This document shows, one piece after another, positions 1 through 13,459 of a DNA stretch of 64,000 nucleotides; the stretch's first letter is position 1, and each line of letters starts with the position of its first letter. The position numbers and the translations under genes were made by a program. The notes below the pieces were generated by a model. The model was not told the origin of the DNA. It made no database searches and saw nothing but the letters and a program-made list of their open reading frames with translations. Source of the stretch: Tomocerus qinae (Eukaryota; Arthropoda; Collembola; Entomobryomorpha; Tomoceridae). The DNA lies in the NCBI GenBank assembly GCA_020055645.1, contig CM034550.1:12785001-12849000 (forward strand). Reading direction: 5' to 3'.

Positions 1-3000
1 TTGGTTTATCCTTAGTTCTGAGTAATAATGTTTATTTCTCATTAATCCACCGCTGTTAATACACATGCATTATCAATTTCGCAAAGAATTAGTTTTCAAA
101 TGGAAATTAGTAACTAGTGCATAATTACATGCTGCTGTGTGCAAATTAATATAAGTGAATGCTTACGGTTAATCTTGTGAAATCAGCGAACGAAAGGAAT
201 TCTGAGAATTCGTGCTGTTGAACTCATTGTGACTTAAGTGTCTCTACGAGCACAATAATACGGCGTTTATCAAACGATAGAAGATGTGAAAGTCAATGCT
301 CTCGACAAATACTTTACTACCTCTTGTAACAATTCAAAGCTTCAAGTACATACCTTACTTATGCAGTGATATATTATAGTAGTAGGCAATGGCCATAAGT
401 ATCATCCTCTTTTTTATTACTCTCCTTGTCCTTGCCATATGCTTTTACCATTACTCACCCAGTTGCCTGTCTCCACAGCCAAAAATTAACTCTAATTGAG
501 TTATGCAACGTTCATTTACTTTTTAATCAGCCAACGGGTTCCATTAAATATTTAAATTAATCCCAAGACTTTCCTCTAGTCCTAGTTTTACTGCTAATAA
601 TCTGATTTATCTACGTTTTAACGAAATACGTAGAAAACGAGTGGATTTGAAAAATATGCAACGCAAAATGCAATATTGGATGTCTCGTGTTGACAATATT
701 GGTATTCCGAGTATTCTCTACAAGTCACGAGAAGGATGTTACTTATCACTATCAGATTACATTCCAAGCTAGGGCTTCAGGCTTTGGATCAAATTGTCAA
801 TTTAAGTTAGGAATATTGTCATCACAGAGTAGAGATTTTTTTTAGGTAGTAATAAAATGAAAGCTGCTCGTTTCGTAGATAAAATTATATTTTCTTAGCT
901 ACTGGATAAATTCAAGGATGTTTTCACACGGTAGAAATAGTCTTCGCGTGTTTTTATAAGGTAGATGACAAAGTTTATAGAAATAGTAAAGAGTACCAAA
1001 TAATTAATGGTTTGCATTACATCCGTGGCGTGATGAAGAGATGAGAGCTAAGAAAAAGTGCAATTACTACATAAACCCATTTGGCTGAACAAAAGGTAAG
1101 CTATAGACTCTTACAATTATTATAGCCATAAAAAGAACTTTGATTTGAAAGAGAAAGCCCACACAATTGTAATAAATCAGTAAGTATGCTTTTATCTGAG
1201 GCAATTCTATTAAATTATTTCGAGGAAGTAATGGTTTTGTAGGAGTAGAAAATAGAAATCTTATACATAAGGTGTGCTACTTTCTTGTATTGAAAAGTAA
1301 AAAGTATGAAACTTTTGAATAGAAAACTCAATAGAATAAGGATGGTGGTGAAAGCAAGAGAGAAAATTACGTCTTAGAAAAGATACCAAAAGTTTTTACA
1401 CGACAGTGATATTTCTCATAAGAGTTTATAAGCAAGTACGTCATGTTATGATTGGATGTTCTAAATATTTGTGGGTATTATTAGAAAATGTGTAGTAAAA
1501 CTGAATATTTAAATAAAATTCTCTAGTAGTTTGGTGAATGATAAGGTCTAGCACTAATTCAAAGGATTATTTTTCTGACTACAATAAATTCAACTTAAAA
1601 GATTATTTCTCAACTAAGAACACATTATTTTCAGTCTTAGAGCATAAGGCCATTTTAACAAATGTATGAGACTATTTCTGGAGTTTTATTACAGGGAAGA
1701 CGAGGACAGAGCACTTTGTGCAATTTATTACAGTTCTATTATCTTGTTGTTCTGAAAGCTTGAAAAGTTATAGAGACAAGTTTATAAATAGCAATTTAAT
1801 GGCGTTTCTTGTGAAATTAAGGCAATTGACTTACACAAGCATATGGAAAATATGGAACAATAAGTTACTAAAAAGAAGATAAAAGAGCTTAATTCACTTG
1901 CATAAGATCCCACGTTATTAACTTATGATGAAAGTGTATAAGATCGAAAAAGTATCTTTGTGTATCTTGAATAAACACAAATTGCATGTTAATTATGTTA
2001 ATCCTACAGAAAGAAACATAAATCTCTATTTACACAACCTCCAGCGTTTTTTCACATGTTGCTCTCGATCCTCACATGTTATTACCAGAGTTGGTTGTAT
2101 AGGAAAGTTGTAATTGTGAACGGCATGAAAATCTGTTAAGAACGAGTCACTGCGTAGAATTGAGATTTTTCGTCGGCTGTTGTATATGCAGCATTTATTT
2201 AGTACTGCATAGATACGGGTGAAATGAACTGCAAGAAAATTGGATCACTACAGGATATTGACTTTAGAAAGACGTCATCTCTAAGCTTCGCACATGGTTT
2301 GCTTTGTTCAGTCTTACTTGTCTCTTCCCCACAACTCATCTAATATCCTTGGAATAGAAAAACAGAGTTAAACAAACTTTCATCATTTCACAGAGTAGCA
2401 TTTTGCAATAGAGACACAAGAACATTACATTTCCTCATTTGACCCTCCTCTGAGTGCAATTCATTCGACAAAACCTCTATCATTTTACTCCGCTACTATT
2501 CTATACCTATAATATTATCTCCCTTCTTCCTCCTATTTGTGACGTGGTCACATGTTCTCAAAATATTGTCCGCTTAGGTAAAGCCTATAAATAAACTAAC
2601 AAATACTACCAAAAACTTTGTAAGGTTTAGGAGAGCTTTTAGTACTAGAATCGGTTTCATCTGGTATGCACTGCATGCCTGCAGTATTATACTCTAATTG
2701 CACGATGGTGATGATTCACGAGTATTTATTTTGTTACTTTTGGCATATTTGTATAATTCTTTGTTTGCCTTTAATAGAATCCTCATGCATGCTGCTTTTA
2801 ATTTCCTATTTTCGTCACAACTTTTTCAGAAATAAATTAATTCTGACATCGCCCCATATTGACGCATACTTCATGGAATATGAACTATGTAACCCAAAGG
2901 TAACTCTAAAATGGAAGATAGCAATCTAGAATGTATTCGTCTAGTGTTATTTCTATCGTGGGTTGATTTAATATTGGATAGATAAATTTTTGATTGCTTT

Positions 3001-5340
3001 CCGGAGTGGATTGCTCTATTTTTGGTACAAGGTACACACTCTCTAGAACTACCTAAAACTTTCACACCCTTTAAGCAAATACGATGATAAAAATGAGATA
3101 AACATGTGTTTCCTAATTACTAGTCATAATATCCAGAAATAAATGCAGATAAAAATTCATAGTCTGTTAGGAGAGATGACTGACAGGAGAGAACTATTAT
3201 AGAATTCAAAGTAGATACTTATCTTATCAGCAGAAATACAAATATGCTATCTCTGTATCTCTACAGCTATTTATAGAACCTATGTAAACATAAATAATAC
3301 AATTTACGTGAACATTCTAATTTTATTGATCGTGTAGATATTGGAAATCAATAACAATTGAAGAGTAGATATTTTACTTGGATAACCTTACACAATTTTC
3401 ATTGAGATATGCAAAACGCTTCCATACTGGCTTAAAACTATAAAGTAGAAGTTACATTTTTGTGCAATGTAGGGTAAACTTCATCCGTAATAGGACAACC
3501 ACCACACTCTGTGCATAGAAAAACAGAGTTAGTATGTCTGAACAAATCTGTGTTAAATATACAAAGATGTATAACAATAAAGGTAAGCAAAGAAAATAAA
3601 ATGCGCAAATCTTTCTGTTTACTATATAACAATGGCCTTGCCAATATCTGTCTGTGTGGGTGTACTATGTTTAACGCCTTCCATGAAAAACAGCTTTTTG
3701 TTTTTCCCTGTACAATATTTCTCAGTAATATAATTTCACAGCCTATGAAGACAGATAGACAGACAAGTCTCACCAAATGATATTAGCTACCATATTATGT
3801 TATGTAACATTGTTTGTTTGCTAATGTGATTTATGTAGCTGAGTCAGTACAATGTAGCTGTCAACTGCACTACTAAATACATTAGGAAGTGTCAACTGGC
3901 TAAATTTAGACACGAGGCTAGAACTACTGCGGAATACCGCAAATATATATATCTATTACCATTAACGATGTTCTTCTTTTTATATCGCATATTGCATACT
4001 TATAATGATTGATGACTACCCACGTTAATTAGTACATAAAGGATACCCAAACATAAAGGATCTTCTCATTTTCCATCTATTTATATTTATATGTGTATTA
4101 ATTATATAAAACCACTCTGAATCCATTTTCTCCTCTATTTCGTATATACTGTCAATTCTTAATGGGAGAAAGTCAATTTGCAAGACAATAGATGCTTTTA
4201 ATAATGTGCTCCATACAAAAGAGCAAAGTAGAGTTTTCATTTTACGTAGACATATCCTGCTTTCTCTTCTTTTCTTTTAAATTACGTATGGTAGAACATT
4301 TGGCTACATAGAAACTGGAAAGTACTAGGAATTTAGTAATACAAAGTGAATTTGCATTTTTATTTTGAAACGGACTACTGTTTTAGTGCAAAATTGTTAG
4401 TACTCATACTCTAGTTTGAGAAGAAAGGTTCGTGGAAAACATGAAAATTTTATACAGTGGTATTAGTCAATGAAAACATGACCTTCAGAAGTTAATGTGG
4501 TCGAAAAGTATGGAATGATGCTACAGTGTACTTAGTGTATACTAAAAGATGGTAATAATAGATGCTTGGGGACTTAATGGGCTGAACGATGATCTCCTAT
4601 GTGCTTAGATATAGATCTTGTATTATGATATGTACATTTTTGATACAATTGACACATAGAGAGCTAGATTTTCATAATAATAAAGGAGAAAGGTATTCGT
4701 GGTGTTATGCATAGCTATAATATTCGTGTAACCACAATTTCCGGTTTATTCCGGAGATTTTCAGTAGTCGACTCGGGGAAAGGTTATAAATGTATAGCCT
4801 TTTTCATTATAATAGTTTATAATATTTTCGTGGCTGGTAGCAAAGTAAAATAAAGTGAACAAAAGGCAACAGGCGAAAGTGTAGATCTGTAATTATTGTT
4901 CTATTGCTACTATAAATCAGGTAGGGTCTAACCAGAGAGAGGAAAAGGTGGAAAACTATAATGTTGCGCATGGATCTGCTTTCTCGGAGAAATTCGGCTC
5001 GTGTGCTTTTCTCACGAACATTGAATGTGGGACAAAAGAGAAATTGGATCAAGAATGAAAGGAGTCCAAATGGATGTGATCCAGTTTTGTGCAGATGTTT
5101 TCATTCATACTGCCATAGCCTGGAAACGTCACATCCTACAACAACAAAATACTGGCACTTGATTCGATTCGAAACAAGCTCCACCAAGGTTGCACATACT
5201 ATTAGAGTCCTTTCACATACAAAAAGATACTCGTCCATTGACAAATACGAAAAGGTCTTGAAGAGTTTTCTAGTTTCCATCTTATTTATATGTGACCATT
5301 GATTTGCGTTCTTTAACAAGTGAATTAACTGTCAAAGGAA
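1..5340. other. Gene-poor left end
   Basis: AT-rich sequence. The reading frames here are short, overlap one another on both strands, and show no domain, signal peptide or splice-consistent continuation. I see no gene, RNA gene or clear repeat. The last part is the upstream region of the F-box gene that starts at 5341. Confidence 0.5.
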
Positions 5341-7506
5341 ATGGAATCTTCCAAGGATGAGAAAACCATCCAGGAAAATCCATTTAAAATCCCTGAGGTA
5401 AACTTATTTCAACTATGATTCAATAAAACTCAATTTATAGAAATGAAGGTTGCAAATTCAAGGATATATAGTATCTCTATATTCCCTTGCAGCGTGTAAA
5501 CAATAATGATCAATTGTAAGGGTTTTCTGTTTGAGCATTGATATTGTGGTTTTATAGATTCTAACAAAATTATTGTACTACCTGGAGTTGAGAGACCTGA
5601 GAAATTGTCGTCGGGTGAGTCGTTTATGGAAAGGGGCTGCAGGTGCCCACATTGCAGACCGAGTTAGAAAGATAACATTCGTCACAAACCAAGATGGACA
5701 ACAAGAGTCTAATATCGAAGAATTTACACAGCAAATCAAAAACAAAGATCATTCAATTTTTAAAGATTTTGCTTTAGAGCTTAATGAAGATTTACTTCCT
5801 TACCGAAGCTTTCCTGTTCAAAACTTCTTCGAAATATTTGGACAAAATTTACGACGATTGGAGGTCTATTATGACAACTGGCTTGATAATTTGCACGCTC
5901 AAGAAATCTTTCTAATGCTTCCTTCGCATTGTCCCAACTTGGAGGAATTTTACACTCGAATGTGCTATGACGAATTGGAAGGCGAAACAATTTACGATGA
6001 AAGTCGACCTAAACTACAGAATGTCAAGAGATTTACTTGGTACGACACTTCAGTAGCAAAATCTGTGGAATCTTCCAATGAAATTTTATCGTACATGCCA
6101 AATCTTGTGGATCTCCACTACAGACCAAGACCTTTCAGTCGCGCTCCACGCACTGTTAAATTCATTGATATGTTTATGGTGGCGTTCTACTCTGGGAATT
6201 TACAACAACTGGAAAACCTGTCATGTGACTACGAATGGATTGACAGCTGCGATTTCAAATGGCTTTTCAAGCTCGAACTAAGGTTGAAAGAATTGGCTTT
6301 GCAAATTAAAATTGATGACCATGGAAAATGGCTATTCCTTTTTATGGTCCAGCAATCCTCGACTCTAAAAGTTCTAGACATCCGACTTGCAATTGCTGTT
6401 CCATCAAATATGGCTGCAAATTCTATCGACGTGGCTGCTGGCGGTGCTAGTGATCTTGACCATGACCCTGATTTCGACCTGTCACCAAAATTACCAGCTC
6501 AACAAACACTTTTTGCATTCCCCAAAATGGACCACGTAACTAAACTTACAATGTGCTACAGTATGCTTACGAATGGATTTCTAGATTTATTCCCTTGTCT
6601 TACTCATCTCAACTTTGAACGAACACACTCCCTTGATTTCTTCGGAGGCGCTATAAAAATATTTCATGTGCTGGAAGCTCCCGTGGAGAAAGTATATCCC
6701 AAAATCAAATCTCTCAAATTGACAGAATTGATCCCTGAAAACGAAATTTGCATTTTGGCAACTGCTTTTCCTAATCTGAGAAAATTAGAAATCATGGCTA
6801 CAGATGGAATTATGAAGGAGATTTACAAACTCATGCCCACCTTGGAAGAACTCATCATTTGGGGAGATAACTTGACAGACATGGGAATCATGTACATCAA
6901 ACCATTCAAGAAAATCAAAAAGAAGAAAATGAAAAGTTTTCAATTAGACAACGAAGCACCTTTCATCGGAACACTAAAAAGTTGGTTTTCCCATTCATAG
7001 AACCTTTTTTATTATCCCGTTATTTTAATATTAATGAATATTTGCTGTTTCAGATCTGAGAGTGTTGGAAATCATTAACGGAGATCACAATCGGGTAGAT
7101 TGCAGAATCACTGGACTCTCCGTTGCATTTGGAATTGTTTATTTAAGCAAACTAGAAAGTCTTTCTCTGATCAATGGCATTCAGGTGAGATATATTTAAA
7201 TTGCTGGTTGAATTGAATTCGCCGAAATAACAAAAGTACGTCATTTTAATATTTCCACAGCTATCTCCCGATTCATTAACTGCCCTGGCGCACATATTTA
7301 CTCTGCGTCGTCTCTACATACAAATGAGTACAGAAGAAATCTTGGAGCCGATACAAATCCTTACTATGGCCAATCCACTGCTGGAGATATTTTACAAGGA
7401 GGAATCAACACTGAATCAATTGAAAATGGGAAAGCCATGGTACATTCGTCCTATCAAACATCTGATACAAAAGGGCAAAAGGAGACGAAAGAATGACAAT
7501 TTCTAG
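5341..7506 (+). CDS. F-box and leucine-rich-repeat-like protein
   Basis: Probable substrate adaptor of an SCF ubiquitin ligase: the F-box would bind Skp1 and the repeats a target. Exons 5341-5397, 5558-6980, 7054-7184 and 7261-7506 join in frame to 618 aa. The F-box is split by intron 1: residues about 14-50 read NPFKIPE, then ILTKLLYYLELRDLRNCRRV, then SRLWKGAA, with the usual Pro, Leu and Trp positions. The rest is made of irregular LRR-type units such as NLRRLEVYY, LKSLKLTELIP, LRKLEIMA and LRVLEIING. A basic lysine-rich stretch precedes the third intron (FKKIKKKKMK), and the protein ends in a basic tail. The start was chosen because exon 1 supplies the first F-box residues. The donor at 6981 (GTTGGT) is weak, but it is the only one that keeps the LRR frame. 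The family is recognised; the target is unknown. Confidence 0.85.
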
Positions 7507-10482
7507 AGAAGACCCGGAAAGTCTTACAGAAAACAGTATTACTCGCAAAAAGTACAGAGATTCGGATACACGAGCAAGTAAAGTTTTATATTCTAACTAC
7601 TGTATCATGATCGTAACAATTTAACCAGTTCTACCTCTATATAAATATTTAACATTGCATTACACTTGTGCGATGATTATTGTATGCTTTGTATGGCTAT
7701 GAGTGTATGAGGTACCACTTGCTATACAAATCGTTTACACAACTATCTTAGCGTGGGTATCTTGATAGTCTTAGAATTTAAAATTTAAGGTCAAACATAT
7801 TGGCGCGACTAACATTTGGAAATAAAATTCGAAAAGAATATTTTAAATCATTTCTGAAAGGGATTTTTGCTGCAATGAACAACATTGTTGTAATTTTGTA
7901 ATATCAGGTGAGGGGAGGAAAGAATTCAAGTTATTATCAAGTAGCTATGATATCAAGAATTAAAAACGATTCAAGTTACAATACTACAAATTGAACTGCT
8001 ATAATTATGCAGTTTATGTGTACTCTAGACGTAGTATATGGATATTTATTAGTTGTACTTAAAGTGTTACATGATTCCTTGTAATGTCTAATGATGATGT
8101 TTGAATGTTCATGCATGTACTGTATCTATTACGATAACTATCAATGTGCTAACTATGATGATTAAGTCAATTTTACAGTATTATTTCTGCATCAAAGGAA
8201 AATATGCAGATATGGCGTAACAGAATCCTAGGCTGGCTAAAAATGACCTGATTAATCGTACTGATTCCCTAGAGTATTAAATCTACTTATATTTTCTGGA
8301 AGACTATAATTAAGGTATTTTTAGTTGATATATAGTCAGCAGTTGTGTTACGTTAGGGAGAAGACAAAGAAATTCTATAAGCCGATTACTTCCTTTATGC
8401 CAGTATTTGGCATATTACTTTGAAGTTATTGAAATAAGTATTTTGTTTAGTAATCCTATCTAACCATGATATCATTATCTACATTATTACTGAATTAATA
8501 TATAATACATTAGCATGTTGATACGATTAGTTACAAGTTACAATAAGAATCTAATGACAAGGTTGATATTTGAAAACTGTGGACTTTTCCATAGGAATTT
8601 AACGTTTCTAGTTATTATAATCCCTTAGAAACTTTTGAAGGGAGTACAGTTTTCCAGACCACAACTATAAGTAGTGCTTATACGGATGACAAATTCTAAC
8701 GAAACTGATACAAATTGAGGATTTTACATTACATCTATAGGTATTACTAGTTTGGAACTTAATCCTCTTAAGAATTACAAAATCTACATAAATTGATACT
8801 AAAAGGTGAACATTTCCAGACGTGGGCACAAAACTCAGGTTCTATTTGAACTCGTTTTATGCCAAGTTAACTATAAATAAAAGATTTTGGAGAAAGAAGA
8901 GTGCTGACTGGGAGTAACTTTTTGTAATTAATACATTTTTGACATTTAGTAGTTACAGATAAAAGCAGTCCTGTGATAAGTATTTCCTCTCAGAATATAA
9001 TCCCTATCTATCTACAGGTCTTTAGATTTTACTTGCAAAGATGCTTTACAAGTTGTGGTTACGATGCAATGATAAGGATTTGACACAGATGTATCTATAA
9101 ATACTTTGGTCATACCATAGTATCATTTCATGTGTACAATAGTTACATTTCTTTTTGAATGTACATATGCTGATGATTACCCAAAATAAAATTAGGTAAA
9201 TAAATCACTTAATGTGCGTGAAACGTGAAATTATGTATATATACATGTTAATAAGGCTATATGGCTTTGTATGTGGTATTAAATAATTCTGTATTATAAA
9301 TGTCTGTCGTGGCATACGTGATGACGTGCATTTTGTGTCTCTAAACTGGAAACTTCTACTACGTTAATGTATGTAGGTGTGTGTGGGGAAGTACACGTGT
9401 GATGTGAGACACAATACACAGACTACGTGTAGCATGTTATAACAGTAAATTTATATTTGGGCATATGAACAGTATAGCTTTAATGCTATGGAAGAAGGAA
9501 ATAATATTAAGAATATGTAAAATTGTGTGAAATAAGATTACAGAATAAAATGCGTAGGATAATTTTGGCGTTGATGTGATTTATTGGTTTTAAATATAAA
9601 AAAAACATTAATAATGCAGCCATTCATTCCACTCGTCAAGTCAAAGTATGTTACCAAATTGACACACACGTAGATTATTCCTAAATGTTAATAAAGGGAA
9701 TTTAAATGCATTTTTGTTAAGTGTATTCAATGTAAATAATAATTGTCATTACGTTGCTAAATAAACTTTTAGATGCAAAAAATAAGAATTGCTTACGTAC
9801 ATTTAATTCTATGTTAATACAGTTTTTCATATTGAATAGCTAGAAAAAGAGTCATGTTGTCATCAAATCTAGATAGCAATTATTATCTATGATGATTCAT
9901 GTCTGTAAGAACATCTGTCCTATCCTATAGAGACTGTGATCATCGGCTTCAATCCAAAAGCTGAGCTCACACACCATGCTGAAATGATTAATGTTATTTA
10001 AAACGATATTTTCGTTTGAGTGAAAATAACTTGTGATTTCTCCATTTATCATTTGATTCTGTGCACTGGGAATACAAATTAGCAATGCTAAGCATCTGTA
10101 CAGTTTATTCATATCTTTGACATGCAAGATGAGTGTTAGTGAAAGGGTGTAAAAGCCAATTGCGAAATAATGTCATAATATCCTTCAAGGGAAACGAAGC
10201 AAAATGACAGGTAGAATGCTCATGTTGGATTTTATAGCGGATTCGACTTTGAAAATAGACAAGTCTTGCATCTGTGTTCATGATTCAATAGAAAAATGAG
10301 TATTAGTAGCAGGTATTTCTGTTTTTTCAATTCGAGGAATTGGCTGACTGGAAACAAACTATGCACATCCAAGATGTATTCGATTAAGTGACTTGCACAG
10401 ATTGGAAATGTAAAATCTGGGAACTGCCAGTAGAATTCAGTAGATAGTTATTACACTTTTCCCTAAGGATACATCGACCACA
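7507..10482. other. Intergenic region, nothing recognised
   Basis: About 3 kb of AT-rich DNA with no open frame of note, no tRNA-like structure and no clear repeat. The left end holds the 3' UTR of the F-box gene and the right end the promoter of the EF-hand gene. Confidence 0.5.
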
Positions 10483-10490
10483 TATAAAAG
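10483..10490 (+). promoter_or_regulatory. TATA box of the EF-hand gene
   Basis: TATAAAAG, about 120 bases upstream of the ATG at 10610, with a possible initiator (CTCAGCA) about 20 bases downstream. Confidence 0.45.
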
Positions 10491-10609
10491 CTAAAGTACT
10501 CAGCACTGAATATCTTACATTATTTTTCGGGTTGCGGCAGATAACAACTCCATTCTTTGCAAAAGGTGAAACTTGACGATTGAAATTGTTTCTAACTATA
10601 CATTCAGAA

Positions 10610-11215
10610 ATGGTGAGTAAACATTTTTACATTTTAAATACATTATCAGAAGCTATTACTGGAAATTCATTTTCGAACTGGTTAATTGTCTTTTATTTAG
10701 GAAGAAAAAATTCTGCACGAGTCCCAAACAAGTAAACAACTAATTTAAAGCTATTTTACATTTCTAATGTATACTTTGTCCATGCGGATTAATTTTAAGA
10801 GCTACAGCAATTTTGTAATTTTTTGGAATGCGTTGGTTGTAGTGCTAAAGAAAATGTTCGCGGGCTCAGATACAGAAAATACTGGATTTATAAAATCGAC
10901 AGAATTGCCACAACTGCTGGAAACCCTCCATTTGGACATCGAAGTTAAACCAGAAGAAATAAAATCTGAAATCAGCAAAGTGGATCCAGAAGGTATGCTG
11001 ATTTCCATCAAAAAATATTTTGTTTTCATCCAGTATTTTTAGTGTATTGGTTTGCAATAATATTTTTTACTTAACCATGTACAGGAAAAGGACTCTTGGA
11101 CTATGAATCTTTCAGCAAAGTAATTATTTACTTTTTAGTAAAGGAAGGTCAAAAAGAAGCGAATGCATTTAGTGATAAACGTGACATAAGTCTTGGATTT
11201 TTTAACAAAGCTTAA
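10610..11215 (+). CDS. Small EF-hand protein, troponin C-like
   Basis: Exons: 10610-10612 (only the ATG), 10701-10731, 10843-10992 and 11085-11215; they join in frame to 104 aa. A first exon ending right after the ATG is a common layout in EF-hand/troponin C genes. Two EF-hand loops are visible. Loop 1 starts at DTENTGFIKSTE and has acceptable D, N, G, I and E positions. Loop 2 starts at DPEGKGLLDYES and lacks the final Glu at position 12. The spacing resembles the N-terminal lobe of arthropod troponin C, but the C-terminal lobe is absent and the protein ends in an unrelated 30-residue tail. It is either a truncated paralogue or a gene whose 3' exons I missed. Calcium binding by loop 2 is doubtful. 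Confidence 0.7.
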
Positions 11216-12182
11216 CAAAATATTTACAATAGAGAGTATGAGTGGAAGAAAGCAATTTGTGCAAGGTAAAATCAGGTAAACCTAAATTTCCTTCAGCAAT
11301 TTACTCCGGTTTGTAAATTTTGTGCATGTGGTTGTTTGAGAATTCGTTGACATAAACTTGTTAATCAAAATTGCTAAGATGTAATCTCATAACGGAAATA
11401 AACCAGTTAAATTCAAAATGTACATTATACTTTCATCATATTTTACTTCATTTTAAAGATCATCAAGGAAAGATTGGCCAAAACATAATTGCTAATACCT
11501 ACATATACATTTACCACAACCTAACCTCAATTAAACGATTTTAAATGTATTACACTTCTATATACCATTCAATTTGGTGTAACAATTTAAAAATGAGAAC
11601 TATATCCACAGAGCATTAAATTAAATTGTGGTTAACTTCTTGTGATTTTCCATTTAAATCACTGAAAAAAATTAAGTACGTATTGCTACTTCTATGTACC
11701 ACAACAAAGGACTTAAAGAACAATAGTCCTTTGTCGCTACCACAAATGCTAATGATCAGAAGGAAAAGAGAAAGACTAAACACAATCTCCTGAATGTACA
11801 ATGCACTGACTGACTCTACAAACCACATCTGTTAAGTGTTGATTTTGCAGGCGCGTAGTTGAATTACACGGATATTCCATTGAAACTTGTTTGATTTAGA
11901 TAGAGTTCTATTCTATCTAAAACTGTAGCGAATAATAAAGAATTTTATTTTTATAATGTGATGTTTATTTATAGCGATTGGTGCGTAATCAGTATTCTAA
12001 TTCTGATATCTCGGAAGTTCGGAATTGCGAAATGGGATTTTATATCGCATACGCAGTTCGCAATATTCGCATCGCATAATTTTTTTATTTTACACAGCCG
12101 ACTAATTTTATTTCTACAAGAAATTCGAATTAAATACATTTAGTGATTACTTAGAAAACTGTAAGCCACCCCTAATAACAAT
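11216..12182. other. Intergenic region, nothing recognised
   Basis: AT-rich; contains the 3' end of the EF-hand gene and the upstream region of the hydrolase gene. No further gene seen. Confidence 0.45.
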
Positions 12183-13459
12183 ATGAATTCAAATAGCAAA
12201 TTATTACTTGGAAAGTTAATTAAGTTTGCTACTGCTACTGTAAAAAGATACGGTTCTACAGTTGTCAATGTGAATGCAGATGCCTTACCTTACACAATCA
12301 AGGAGATTCAAATTCCGGCCCCTGGAGGATATATTGCAGGTTAGTCTAGACAAAATTCTATTTAGGACTTAGTAAAAGGAATAAATATAGAAATCGAAAA
12401 ATAAAATTCGTAGTTTTAATGTTTTCTAATTGCAAATGAAAACTAAAGCTAAAACGTGATGAAATTGCTCGTTCATTGTTATTAAGTATAATTTTTTAAT
12501 TATAATATTATATAACTATAATTTTTTGACAGGAAAACTTTGGGAACCAAACGAAAGTTCAAGTGAAAGCATACTAGTCAAAGAAAATGAACAACCTCCG
12601 ATAATGTGTTTACATGGGTGGTTGGACAATGCTGGATCATTTGACGGATTGCTGCCTTTGATAATGAAACAAAATAGAAGATTCTTTGCAATGGATCTTC
12701 CTGGACATGGGTTTACGACATACTGCCCTATTTCGCACTACGATGGCTTAATGGAGGGGCTTATTAGTGTGGGAAGAGTTTCGAAATTTTTCGGATGGGA
12801 CAAGTTTTCGTTATTTGGACACAGTATGGGATCCATCATTTGTTTTCTCTACAGCGGACTATTCCCAGAGTAAGTAAAAAACAATATTTTATTTGCGAAT
12901 TTTCTCTAAACATAAATATTTTATGATTTTAAGGCATGTTCACAAATACATCGGATTAGAGAATTTACGACCGCTTCAAAGAGACACTCTAGAGATGCTG
13001 AGATCGTCTCTGAGTCTCGTTTTCGAAGTTGAAGAGAGGATTGCCAAAACCTCCAACAAGTATTTTACTTACGAAGAAATTCTGAAAAGATTTTATAATG
13101 GAAGAATGGAAACAATATCAGTAGAAGGCTGTAAAATTCTGTTGAAAAGAGGAGCAACGATGCATGGAGAAGGGAAATATCAGTTTTCACACAACCTACG
13201 AACGCTAATCCCACCTGGGAAAAGTTTTTCAGAGCAAGAATCCTTAGATATAGCCAAGGAAATCAAATGTCCGGTATGTTTCATAAAAGGAGATCCTGGA
13301 AACGTGTATGAAACTACAGAAGCTTGGGATATGTTCGTAAAAGCATTAAGACAAAGTACAGAGAGCGTGGAAGTGCATTTTGTTCCTGGAACTCATCATT
13401 TTCATGTCAACGATCCTGAACTAGTAGCACCGATTGTGAATAAATTTTTGGATTCTTGA
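12183..13459 (+). CDS. Alpha/beta-fold serine hydrolase (SERHL/kraken-like)
   Basis: Exons 12183-12339, 12533-12869 and 12934-13459 join in frame to 339 aa. Visible parts of the fold: oxyanion-strand motif LHGWLDN at about residues 79-85; FFAMDLPGHG at about 103-112; nucleophile elbow GHSMG with Ser near 150; a candidate acid in FIKGDPGN; and the catalytic His in the C-terminal GTHHFHV. The length and the LHGWLDNAGSF signature fit the animal serine hydrolase-like family (Drosophila kraken and vertebrate SERHL). Members are thought to act on small ester or detoxification substrates, but the physiological substrate is unknown. The first about 45 residues may hold a weak targeting sequence (basic and hydroxylated), which I cannot assign. 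Intron phases 1 and 2 are consistent. Confidence 0.88.

Noticed and set aside
3438..3780. Overlapping 112- and 89-codon frames on opposite strands
   Set aside because: No homology, signal or splice support; a chance open stretch.
4961..5302. Plus-strand 113-codon frame just upstream of the F-box gene
   Set aside because: It has no domain or splice continuation into the F-box gene and overlaps an equally long antisense frame.
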